Of a stretch of DNA of 64,000 nt, positions 41,514-48,819 are shown one piece after another. A program made the position numbers and the translations under genes. The stretch is from Pseudomonadota bacterium. Lineage in GTDB: Bacteria > Chloroflexota > UBA5177. How positions within the stretch are numbered: position 1 is the first letter of the stretch; each line of letters starts with the position of its first letter. The stretch spans positions 1-64,000 of the forward strand of contig JAJPIP010000044.1 in the NCBI GenBank assembly GCA_021324655.1, read 5' to 3'. The notes beneath the pieces are model-generated. The model searched no databases, was not told the DNA's origin, and worked only from the letters and a program-made list of their open reading frames with translations.

Positions 41514-41652
41514 GGTAGGCGCAGGGCTTGTCCCTGCATGCGTCAGGTCCAGGATTCCGTCGTCACGGACTGAGGAGCCCGCGACCAGACATGGAGTAGA
41601 TGAACATGGGCCTGTGCAGGCGTCTCGCGCAGGGACAAGCCCTGCGCCTACC
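41514..41652. repeat. 139-bp element with 24-bp terminal inverted repeats (MITE-like)
   Basis: The ends, 41514-41537 and 41629-41652, are perfect 24-bp inverted complements containing the core GCGCAGGGCTTGTCCCTGC. The inner about 90 bp hold no open frame. Elements with nearly this core are common in intergenic regions of Chloroflexota and some other phyla. It sits between the convergent oxidase operon and the methyltransferase gene. No flanking target-site duplication is evident by eye. Confidence 0.75.
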
Positions 41653-41674
41653 GGCGGACGGGCCCGCTCGGTAC

Positions 41675-42370
41675 CTACCCCTTGCGTTCCGCTCCCACCA
41701 TGAGGTGATACCCCCACGAGCCGGCCGGGATTAGATCCTCGGCCAGATACGCGCCGAAATAGAGATACTGCGCGATTGCGTGGATGCCCGGCAGGAAGGG
41801 GCGCAGCCCGAGGAGCAGCGGTAGGTGGATGAGCTCGGCCAGGCCCAGCCCCGTGTACTGCCGCTCGGTCATCTGGAAGTCCGGGGCCAGCAGTTCCGCC
41901 AGCCGGTCCGCGTCGTAATGGCGGTGCACCGGCGACTGCGGCCACGACGGGTCATCCGTGGGGGGACGTGCCCAGGGCAGCAGACGGGCGTACACATTGA
42001 GCGAGTCGAGTCCGGCAAGGGCTCCGCGGTTGGGGACGCTCAGGACGAGTTTGCCGCCGGGACGGAGCAGGCGGGCGACCTCGCGCACGACGGCCGTGTC
42101 ATCCGGAACGTGCTCCAGGACATCCAGCAGGAGGAGACCGTCGAAGTAGCCGTTCGGGTATGGGACCTCGCTCGCCGGGCCGCACGTGAAGAGAGCGTGG
42201 GGAACAGCCGTCCGGGCGCGTTCGATGTACGTTGGGTCGAGGTCGTGGCCGTAGGTCTCGTACCGTCGTGCCGGCAGCCGCGTGCCGAAGCCAAAGGCAC
42301 AACCCAGATCCAGGACACGCGAGCCGGACGGTAGGTCCAGCAGGGTGAAGGCACGGCCCCAGCGCGCCAT
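41675..42370 (-). CDS. SAM-dependent methyltransferase
   Basis: A 231-aa class I methyltransferase. Motif I is RVLDLGCAFGFGT (about 18-30), then GHDLDP near 41, FDGLLLLDVLEHV near 76 and LRPGGKLVLSVPN near 101. It is the last gene of the leftward arm of the carotenoid locus, and its ATG overlaps the acyltransferase stop (ATGA). By position it may methylate a carotenoid, sugar or lipid intermediate. No membrane helix is certain, though a hydrophobic segment near 175-195 could associate with membrane. Confidence 0.88.
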   Translation of the reverse strand: MARWGRAFTLLDLPSGSRVLDLGCAFGFGTRLPARRYETYGHDLDPTYIERARTAVPHALFTCGPASEVPYPNGYFDGLLLLDVLEHVPDDTAVVREVARLLRPGGKLVLSVPNRGALAGLDSLNVYARLLPWARPPTDDPSWPQSPVHRHYDADRLAELLAPDFQMTERQYTGLGLAELIHLPLLLGLRPFLPGIHAIAQYLYFGAYLAEDLIPAGSWGYHLMVGAERKG

Positions 42371-43074
42371 CAGGCGCCTCCGTAAGGCCCGCGGAGCGAG
42401 GGCGGTAAGAGGGCGGCGATCGCCGGCATGAGATCGTCGAGGTTGGCGGGCTCCGGGGCGCCGAACCGGATGTGCAGGCGATCATGCTCTTCGTAGATGG
42501 CAACGGGAAGCGCCGTGACGCCAAGACCGGCAAGGTGCTGGATCAGGAGGTGCGCGCCTCGCGATGGGCGGCGCAATCCACGATTTCGGCCCTCCGGTCC
42601 CTCCGGAAAGAAGCCGAGGACAGCTCCGTCGCGCGCGCCGCCCATCCAGGATCGCAGCGCTAGCGATCGCGCTACTGACCCGGTCGGCGGAAGTGCCGTC
42701 ATGCCATAGAGATCGGCCACCCGGCGCAGGATAGGTCGGGTCAACGGAACCTCGGGTCCGCGATTGCGGGACTGCAGCAGGCGGATACCACCGATGGTCA
42801 GCCAGCGTACCGGCGGATCATCGGGCCGGCACGCGGCCACCGCCAGCGTGATGGCAGCCCCCGGGAAACCGATCCACAGGCCGTGCCGCTGGTAGTGATT
42901 CGCGACGAGGAGAACCGGTCCGTTGGGAGGAATGTGCTCGGCACCCAGGACACGGGGCGGCGGGTCGACACGGGCGAGCAAGGTTGCCGCATCGTCAGCC
43001 AGGGATCGCCGGCCCGCAGGAAAGGCGGCGCAGAGCTGCGGCACCAGGGCCCACGCGATAGGGTAGCGGGCCAT
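42370..43074 (-). CDS. PlsC-like acyltransferase of the carotenoid locus
   Basis: A 234-aa protein of the glycerolphosphate acyltransferase superfamily. Block I appears as VANHYQRHG, with H60 but Gly at position 65 where HX4D enzymes have Asp. Block III is intact: GFFPEGPEGR near 148. In Chlorobiota, CruD of this superfamily acylates the sugar of carotenoid glucosides, and the operon position after a GT2 gene fits that role. ATG 43074 overlaps the GT2 stop by 1 bp plus context (ATGA); upstream in-frame sequence is antisense noise. Confidence 0.82.
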   Translation of the reverse strand: MARYPIAWALVPQLCAAFPAGRRSLADDAATLLARVDPPPRVLGAEHIPPNGPVLLVANHYQRHGLWIGFPGAAITLAVAACRPDDPPVRWLTIGGIRLLQSRNRGPEVPLTRPILRRVADLYGMTALPPTGSVARSLALRSWMGGARDGAVLGFFPEGPEGRNRGLRRPSRGAHLLIQHLAGLGVTALPVAIYEEHDRLHIRFGAPEPANLDDLMPAIAALLPPSLRGPYGGA

Positions 43075-44126
43075 CAGTAGGTCCGTCCTTTCCAGCGTGC
43101 GGTATGCAGGAGTGTTCGCCGCATCCCGTCCACTGCCAGGATCTGAAAGGTCACGGAGGCCAGCGGCTGGAGGAGCGCATAGCGGCGCGGCACTCCGAAC
43201 CGGTCGAGCCAGGGCACGAGTCCGAGAACCGGCGCTATGAGGAGTGCACCACGCACCGGGCCGCGGGCCGTCATCATGGGCAGCGCGCCGCCGGCCAGCC
43301 CCGCCAGCACGGTGCGCAGACCGGAACGGGGCGCATGCAACACGAAGCGAAAGACGTTTTTGCTGAGCCCATCCCACAGCGAGTGGAGATCGGGATACAT
43401 CCGCACCGCCAGATCCTGCTCGGCGCGCAACAGCGTCACCGGAAACCGCGCTTCTCGGGTCCGGCGCGCCAGCGCCACGTCCTCGACGAGGCTGGCGTGG
43501 ACGGCCGCGTGTCCGCCGACCGCCTCATACACAGGGCGCGGAAAGAGCATGTACTGACCGTTGGCGACGTCGGGACCGCCGGGCCGGTTGATACCGGAGG
43601 CGCCGGCAAAATACAGCGCGTACGCGTAGGGCAGGAGCAGGCACTCCCAGAAGGTCCGGCATATCTGGCGGGCGAGCAGAGAGGTCAGGCCGGGCCGGCC
43701 GAGCGCGCGACTGAGACTTCGCGGACCGTGGATCGTGTCGGCATCCGTGAAGAGCAGCCATTCACCGCGCGCCTCCCGTGCCCCAACCCAGCAGGCGTGG
43801 CATTTGCCCGTCCAGCCGCGAGGCAGCGGACCGGCCGGGATGACACGCGCTCCCGCCGCGGCGGCGATCTCCGCCGTCGTGTCCCGCGAGCCATCATCGA
43901 CGACGATGATTTCCGCCTCTGGATACGTGAGGGATTGCAGCGAGTGAAGAAGCGCGGGCAGACGTTCGGCCTCGTCGCGGGCCGGGATGATGATCGACAC
44001 GAGGCCGGCGTCAATGATCTCCTCGTCGCCAAGCGTCGGTAGGGCGCGGTAGTTCCTCTCCGCCTGCCGGGAGGACGTAGCATGGATGGCGAGTGCCAGC
44101 CGGCCTAAATATCGGCTGACGCCCAA
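43074..44126 (-). CDS. GT2 family glycosyltransferase (carotenoid-type)
   Basis: A 350-aa enzyme with a GT-A domain: nucleotide-sugar motif VSIIIPARDEAERLPAL, IIVVDDGSRDTTAE, and the metal-binding LFTDADTIHG. An acidic catalytic candidate lies in SLVEDVALARR. C-terminal hydrophobic helices anchor it to the membrane. It resembles the CrtQ/CruC group that glycosylates carotenoids. The start is uncertain: TTG at 44126 has GGAG 8 nt upstream and gives a short N-terminal helix, but overlaps the Mo enzyme's end by 22 bp. It transfers an unknown sugar, probably onto a hydroxylated carotenoid. Confidence 0.86.
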   Translation of the reverse strand: MGVSRYLGRLALAIHATSSRQAERNYRALPTLGDEEIIDAGLVSIIIPARDEAERLPALLHSLQSLTYPEAEIIVVDDGSRDTTAEIAAAAGARVIPAGPLPRGWTGKCHACWVGAREARGEWLLFTDADTIHGPRSLSRALGRPGLTSLLARQICRTFWECLLLPYAYALYFAGASGINRPGGPDVANGQYMLFPRPVYEAVGGHAAVHASLVEDVALARRTREARFPVTLLRAEQDLAVRMYPDLHSLWDGLSKNVFRFVLHAPRSGLRTVLAGLAGGALPMMTARGPVRGALLIAPVLGLVPWLDRFGVPRRYALLQPLASVTFQILAVDGMRRTLLHTARWKGRTY

Positions 44127-45484
44127 CCTGAGGCTCCGTTGGGGTAGGCACCATGCACACGGGCGTTCTGGATCGCACCGGAGCCGTCGATGGTCCGCGC
44201 TTCGATGCGGCCGCGGCGCGCGGGAAGGACAATGCGCCACTGGACCCAGGCATCTGGTCCCAGACGGGGCCCAATCTCCGCCTGCAACCAGTGGCCGCCC
44301 GTGACCCGCACCTGCACGGCATGGACGCCACGATTCCCGGCAAAAGCGATGCCCGCCGCGAGTGTGCCGCTGGGGACGCGGCGCACGACGTCGATCCGCG
44401 TCGTCGTTTGGATCACCGGCATGTCGGCCCAGCCATGCGCCGCCCAGTGTCCCGATCCTGCGCTCGCCCGCACGCGGAGACGGCTCAGCCACTTGACGCT
44501 CTTGAAACCGTAGAGTCCGGGGATCAACAGGCGAGCCGGGTACCCATGGGCACGGTCCAGCATCACTCCATTCATACCCACGGCGATCAACGCGTCGGTG
44601 CGTCGCAGGATCTCGACCGGGACGCTTTCGCTGTATCCGTCCAGTCCGTCGATCTGCACCGTCGCTCCTCGCGCTCCGGCGAGGGACAGAACCCGGAAAG
44701 CCGGCACGCCCGTCCAGAGCGCATTGCCAATGAGAGGACCTCCCACCGGATTGTCCACACACTCCATGGTGACGTAGCGCTGCTCGGCGCCGCGCAGGAG
44801 GTCGTCCAGCCCGAGCGAGAGTGGATGCGTGACCTCGCCGTCTACGGCGAGACGCCAGCCGGTCCCGGCAATCGGGTATTCCAGAACCTGATCGTTGACA
44901 TAAAAGCCATCCACGGGCGTGACCAGCTCGGAGAGTCCCGGGATATTGAGATCGGTGGGCCGGCGGAAGGGAAATAGCCGGCGCGTGACGGCCGGGTGGA
45001 GGAGCGGGCGAACTTCATAGAGGAGCAGCAGGCCTGCTGCTCCTCCCACTATGCTGCCGCTCCGGAGCAGAAAGTCACGGCGGCCCGGAGCGTGATGCAC
45101 GCGATGGACGACCGTCAGCCCGAGGCCGTACATGACGACGGTCACGATGACCGTCAGGCCGATTGGTACCGAAAGCAGCATCAAGAGCAAGAGCAGGACG
45201 GACGGAGCGGCAACGAATGCCAGGCGGTGGAGAGGCGCGGCGATCGTCGCAGCGACTCCGGCACAGAGGAGAAGGCAAGCAAAGGCGCCCAGGAGCGCGG
45301 CCGGCCGGGCCCACCAGCCGGCGTGGAGGAGGAGGAAGTTGGCTATGGGCAGCGGCGTCGAGGCCATGAGCCACTCGCCGATTCCTTCGAGTGGCGAGGG
45401 GAGGCCGGCGACGGCGGCGAGTAGCGCGGCGATGAGAGCCGCCGGGACGACGGCGAGGAGACCGCCCTGATATTCTCGGGACAG
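44105..45484 (-). CDS. Membrane-anchored molybdopterin oxidoreductase (sulfite oxidase-like)
   Basis: About 460 residues. Four hydrophobic helices lie within the first 125 residues, then a twin-arginine-like GRRDFLL (134-140) and a fifth helix, followed by the Moco domain (about 190-440). The Mo-ligand Cys is C242 in TMECVDNPVGGPLIGNALWTG-type context. It would oxidise a small molecule on the outer face. The start is unclear: the first conventional start is ATG 45367, but hydrophobic sequence typical of the family extends in frame to about 45484, where only a CTG is found, right at the divergent crtYc start. Position inside the carotenoid locus is unexplained. Confidence 0.82.
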   Translation of the reverse strand: MSREYQGGLLAVVPAALIAALLAAVAGLPSPLEGIGEWLMASTPLPIANFLLLHAGWWARPAALLGAFACLLLCAGVAATIAAPLHRLAFVAAPSVLLLLLMLLSVPIGLTVIVTVVMYGLGLTVVHRVHHAPGRRDFLLRSGSIVGGAAGLLLLYEVRPLLHPAVTRRLFPFRRPTDLNIPGLSELVTPVDGFYVNDQVLEYPIAGTGWRLAVDGEVTHPLSLGLDDLLRGAEQRYVTMECVDNPVGGPLIGNALWTGVPAFRVLSLAGARGATVQIDGLDGYSESVPVEILRRTDALIAVGMNGVMLDRAHGYPARLLIPGLYGFKSVKWLSRLRVRASAGSGHWAAHGWADMPVIQTTTRIDVVRRVPSGTLAAGIAFAGNRGVHAVQVRVTGGHWLQAEIGPRLGPDAWVQWRIVLPARRGRIEARTIDGSGAIQNARVHGAYPNGASGWASADI

Positions 45485-45781
45485 ATGACCTATGCCGAAT
45501 TTCTCGCGCTGTTCCTGGTGGTCCCGGTCGTCGTTCTGGCCGCTGCCGGTCCCTGGCCCCGCCGGCTCGGCCTGACGCTGGCCGCTCTGAGCGTCGTGGC
45601 TCTGCTCTACACCGCTCCGTGGGACAACATGATCGTCACCGCCGGCGTGTGGTCGTACGGGCGAGGGCATGTCGCGGGGGTTGTGATCGGCCATGTTCCG
45701 CTCGAAGAATACGTGTTTTACGTCCTGCAGGTCGCCCTGGCCGGATTGCTGACCGCTCGACTCCTGCGGCGCTTTTCGTGA
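45485..45781 (+). CDS. crtYc: Lycopene cyclase domain subunit c
   Basis: A 98-aa membrane protein with three helices, corresponding to one half of the heterodimeric (CarR-type) lycopene cyclase found in Actinobacteria and relatives. Motifs: PWDNMIVTAGVWSYG near 45 and the PLEEYVFYVLQ segment near 76 that carries the essential Glu pair. It forms the active cyclase together with the next gene's product, converting lycopene into cyclic carotene. ATG 45485 is directly at the divergent start of the Mo enzyme. GTGA overlap with crtYd. Confidence 0.9.
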   Translation: MTYAEFLALFLVVPVVVLAAAGPWPRRLGLTLAALSVVALLYTAPWDNMIVTAGVWSYGRGHVAGVVIGHVPLEEYVFYVLQVALAGLLTARLLRRFS

Positions 45782-46122
45782 CCCATCTCACCTACCTCCT
45801 CTTCGAGCTTGGCTGGGCGCTGCCGGTGTTGATTCTCCAGTGGTTGGTGGGACGGACGGTGCTGCGTCGTCACCTCCGCCCCCTCTTGATCTCGATCGGT
45901 ATCGCGACGGTGTATCTATCCCTGGCGGATGCCTTTGCCATCGCGCACGGCATCTGGGCGCTGCATGAATCCCGGATCCTGGGCGTGCGCATCGGCGACC
46001 TGCCGATCGAAGAGAGTATCTTCTTCCTGGCAACGAACGCGATGGTCGCGCAGTCGATCGTCCTCATCCATGGCGCGGGGGAATTACGGTGGATACCGGG
46101 GAGGAGCCGGCGTGCCGCCTGA
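45778..46122 (+). CDS. crtYd: Lycopene cyclase domain subunit d
   Basis: A 114-aa membrane protein, the second half of the heterodimeric lycopene cyclase. It contains IAHGIWALHESRILG near 60 and the PIEESIFFLATNAMVAQ motif near 80 with its paired Glu. GTG 45778 overlaps the crtYc stop by 4 bp, so the two are made in equal amounts. The C-terminal dozen residues are basic. Its end overlaps the start of crtI by 11 bp. Confidence 0.9.
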   Translation: MTHLTYLLFELGWALPVLILQWLVGRTVLRRHLRPLLISIGIATVYLSLADAFAIAHGIWALHESRILGVRIGDLPIEESIFFLATNAMVAQSIVLIHGAGELRWIPGRSRRAA

Positions 46123-47566
46123 GACCATTGTGATTGGTGGAGGGCTGGGCGGCCTGGCCGCGTCGATTCGACTGCGTCTCGCCGGCCGGCGTGTACGGCT
46201 CCTGGAAAAGAATGGCCGGCTGGGAGGGCGCTGCAATCGGCTCGAGTTGGATGGGTTTACCTTTGATACCGGTCCCACCCTGCTTCTGATGCGCGATGTG
46301 CTTGACGACCTATTCGCGTGCGCGGGCCGCCGGCTCGAGGACTATCTCGACCTGGTGCGGCTCGATCCCAACTACGTGATCCATTTCGGCGACGGCTCAA
46401 CACTGGAAATATCCGGGGACCTCGATGCCACTGCAAAGCAGATGGACGCGCTGGAGACCGGAGCGGGCGAGAGATTCCGTCACTATCTTGCCGATGCGGG
46501 CCGCAACTACCGAATCTCGCGGGAGCGCTTCGTGGAGCGCAACTTTTGCCACTGGCACGAGTTCTTCACGCCTGTCAACCTTCGATATCTCCTGGCGACG
46601 CACGCTCTCCGTTCCCTGGCACGCCACGTCGGCCGCTTTTTCGAGGACGAGCGGCTGCGTCTCGCTCTGAGCTTCCAGACGATGTATCTCGGTCTCTCCC
46701 CCGACGATGCTCCATCCATTTACTCGTTGCTGCCGTATACAGAGATAGCGGAGGGCATCTGGTATCCGCGAGGAGGCATGTACCGGATCGTGACAGCGTT
46801 AGCCCGTCTGGCCGGCGAACTCGGGGTCGAGATCGAAACCGGTGCCGAGGTGAGGGAAGTGAGCCGCGTAGAACGCCGTGTGACCGACGTCCGGACGGCG
46901 GACCGCTCCTACCCGGCCGACCTCGTCGTCTGCAACGCCGACCTGCCGTGGGCGTCCCGTGCTCTCTTCGATATCCCGCGGCGCCGCCGGCTCAATCCGG
47001 GCTCTTCGGCATTCCTGCTCTATCTCGGCCTCGACCGCCGGTATCCGTGTTTGCGCCACCACAACGTGTACCTCTCTCCCGATCCGGCAGCCAACTTCGA
47101 TGCGATCTTCCACCGTCACAGCGTGCCCCGCGACCCCTCGTTTTACGTCTGCGCGCCCACCGGGACCGACCCGTCGACGGCCCCGCCGGGAGGAGAAGCG
47201 CTCTACGTGCTGGTTCCGGTCCCTGCCACGTCGCCGGCGATTGACTGGTCGAGTGACGCTTCTCCGCTGCGCGAGCATGTGCTGGACCGCCTGGAACGCG
47301 ATCTGCCGGGTCTCTGCTCCCACATCGTTTGTGAACGCGCCTATACTCCCACCGACTTTGAGCACGATTACCACATCAGCCGCGGATCCGCCTTCGGTCT
47401 CTCGCACGCCCTCCACCAGGTTGGCTACTTTCGGCCGTCCAACCGGGCTCTCGGCTACGACAACCTGTATTTCGTCGGCGCCAGCACGGTGCCTGGCGGC
47501 GGTATTCCCATGGTGATCATCGGCTCACGACTCGTGGCGGAGCGCATCGCCGAGGAGCGCCGCTGA
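46112..47566 (+). CDS. crtI: Phytoene desaturase
   Basis: A 484-aa CrtI-type FAD enzyme that introduces double bonds into phytoene to make lycopene or neurosporene. The FAD motif IGGGLGGLAASIRLRLAG lies near residues 7-25, followed by LLEKNGRLGGR. The C-terminal bacterial-type signature region YFVGASTVPGGGIPMVIIGSRLVAE is near 450. GTG 46112 is chosen because GAGGAG lies 6 nt upstream and the FAD motif begins right after. It is peripheral membrane and acts with the phytoene synthase encoded 1 bp downstream. Confidence 0.95.
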   Translation: MPPETIVIGGGLGGLAASIRLRLAGRRVRLLEKNGRLGGRCNRLELDGFTFDTGPTLLLMRDVLDDLFACAGRRLEDYLDLVRLDPNYVIHFGDGSTLEISGDLDATAKQMDALETGAGERFRHYLADAGRNYRISRERFVERNFCHWHEFFTPVNLRYLLATHALRSLARHVGRFFEDERLRLALSFQTMYLGLSPDDAPSIYSLLPYTEIAEGIWYPRGGMYRIVTALARLAGELGVEIETGAEVREVSRVERRVTDVRTADRSYPADLVVCNADLPWASRALFDIPRRRRLNPGSSAFLLYLGLDRRYPCLRHHNVYLSPDPAANFDAIFHRHSVPRDPSFYVCAPTGTDPSTAPPGGEALYVLVPVPATSPAIDWSSDASPLREHVLDRLERDLPGLCSHIVCERAYTPTDFEHDYHISRGSAFGLSHALHQVGYFRPSNRALGYDNLYFVGASTVPGGGIPMVIIGSRLVAERIAEERR

Positions 47567-47567
47567 T

Positions 47568-48419
47568 ATGCAGGTGATGCGCGAGCGCGCCACGACGTTC
47601 TCTCTGGCGGCGCGCTTCCTGCCGCCGGCGATGCGCCGCGACGTGGGCGCGATCTATGCCTTCTTCCGGATGGTGGACGATGCGGCCGACCGTCCCGGTG
47701 ACCGATCACCTGTCGAGATCCTGGAGCAGCTGGCGCGGTGGGAGGTTGAGATCGCGGGGGAGGCGCCTCCTTCACCTTCAGTCGCTCCAGTGCTTCGCGT
47801 CTCCGCTCGGTACGATGTTCCGCGCGCTCTACTATCCATGGTGATTGAGGGCGCGCGGCGCGATGTCGAGGGGCAGCACATCGAAACCATGGACGATCTG
47901 CGCAGCTACTCACTCCTCGTTGCCGGCAGCGTCGGGATGGTGATGGCGCACGTGCTTGGCGCGGCCTCGCGCCCTGCCCTGTCCGCCGCGGCTGAACTGG
48001 GTATCGCCATGCAGCTGACGAACGTCGCCAGAGACGTAGGAGAAGACATGGCACAGGGTCGGTGCTACCTGCCGGCCGGCTTGCTGACGGCCGCCGGGAC
48101 CGCCCGACAGGATCTCGTGGAGGGTCGGGTGACCGCCGGGTTCGTTCAGGTCATGCAGGCGGTTGTCGGGGAGGCGCGTGCGTCCTACCGGCGCGGAATC
48201 TCCGGTATCGGATATCTCCCGTCCGAGGTGCGTCCGTCCATCCTGATTGCTGCCCGGCTCTACGCGGCGATCCTCGAGGAGATCGAGCAGAAGGACTACG
48301 ACGTCTTCTCCACCCGGGCATGCCTCTCTGCCGCGCGGCGTCGAGACCTCGTGCTCGCCGCGCTCCTGGGCGCGGCGCACGGTGATAGCCAGGCCGAATT
48401 CGACTCAGCCGTTTCATAA
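47568..48419 (+). CDS. crtB: Phytoene synthase
   Basis: A 283-aa squalene/phytoene synthase-family enzyme that condenses two geranylgeranyl diphosphates into phytoene. The Asp-rich motifs that bind Mg-diphosphate are visible: FFRMVDDAADRPGD near residue 30 and QLTNVARDVGEDMAQGRCYLP near 148-168. The ATG is 1 bp after the crtI stop. Together with crtI and crtYc/crtYd it gives a full path from geranylgeranyl diphosphate to cyclic carotene. No geranylgeranyl diphosphate synthase is in the window. Confidence 0.95.
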   Translation: MQVMRERATTFSLAARFLPPAMRRDVGAIYAFFRMVDDAADRPGDRSPVEILEQLARWEVEIAGEAPPSPSVAPVLRVSARYDVPRALLSMVIEGARRDVEGQHIETMDDLRSYSLLVAGSVGMVMAHVLGAASRPALSAAAELGIAMQLTNVARDVGEDMAQGRCYLPAGLLTAAGTARQDLVEGRVTAGFVQVMQAVVGEARASYRRGISGIGYLPSEVRPSILIAARLYAAILEEIEQKDYDVFSTRACLSAARRRDLVLAALLGAAHGDSQAEFDSAVS

Positions 48420-48476
48420 CCGGCTGTCATCAAACCGTCACAAATATCTCAAGAAACCATCATGCCGGCTCGGTAC

Positions 48477-48492
48477 GCTTGAGTCATCAAGC
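48477..48492. promoter_or_regulatory. Palindrome upstream of the small gene
   Basis: GCTTGA-GTCA-TCAAGC, a 6-bp inverted repeat with a 4-bp centre, lies 22 bp before the 48514 start in the 94-bp gap after crtB. It could be an operator or a short hairpin in the leader RNA. Confidence 0.3.
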
Positions 48493-48513
48493 CAAGACAG
48501 AGGAGAGCCTGCC

Positions 48514-48741
48514 ATGAAGACACGAAACCTCAATCTGCGACTGCTGCACAACGGAGACACGGTTGTCGCCGAGCTCAGCGATCCCGCCACCGAGACGGTC
48601 ACGTCCACGCAATCGCCGACCGACCTGGTTCGACTGATCTGGGAGCAGTCGGATGCACTGCGTCCCGCGCAGTCCACGCGGCTGGGTGAGCTGCTGACCT
48701 CCCATCGCTCGTCCCTCGAGCAAGAGCGGGCCAGCGCCTAG
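48514..48741 (+). CDS. Small conserved-looking protein of unknown function
   Basis: A 75-aa cytoplasmic protein. It begins with a strand pair (NLNLRLLHNGDTVVAELSD), then has a helix (SPTDLVRLIWEQSDAL) and a charged tail. A good AGGAGAG ribosome site lies 7 nt before the ATG. I do not recognise the family. It is the last rightward gene before a strong hairpin terminator and may be read from the crt promoter or its own. Confidence 0.6.
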   Translation: MKTRNLNLRLLHNGDTVVAELSDPATETVTSTQSPTDLVRLIWEQSDALRPAQSTRLGELLTSHRSSLEQERASA

Positions 48742-48781
48742 CAGCCGATCGGCGCAGCCGGACCCGCGCGGAAAGAGATAT

Positions 48782-48816
48782 GACAGCGGCGGATGGAGCA
48801 CCCATCCGCCGCTGTC
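48782..48816. terminator. Bidirectional terminator after the crt arm
   Basis: A 15-bp perfect stem (GACAGCGGCGGATGG and its complement) around a 5-nt loop, followed rightwards by TCTTT. On the minus strand a short pyrimidine run also follows, so it may serve the Mo-enzyme gene whose stop lies just to the right (48820). Confidence 0.8.
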
Positions 48817-48819
48817 TCT

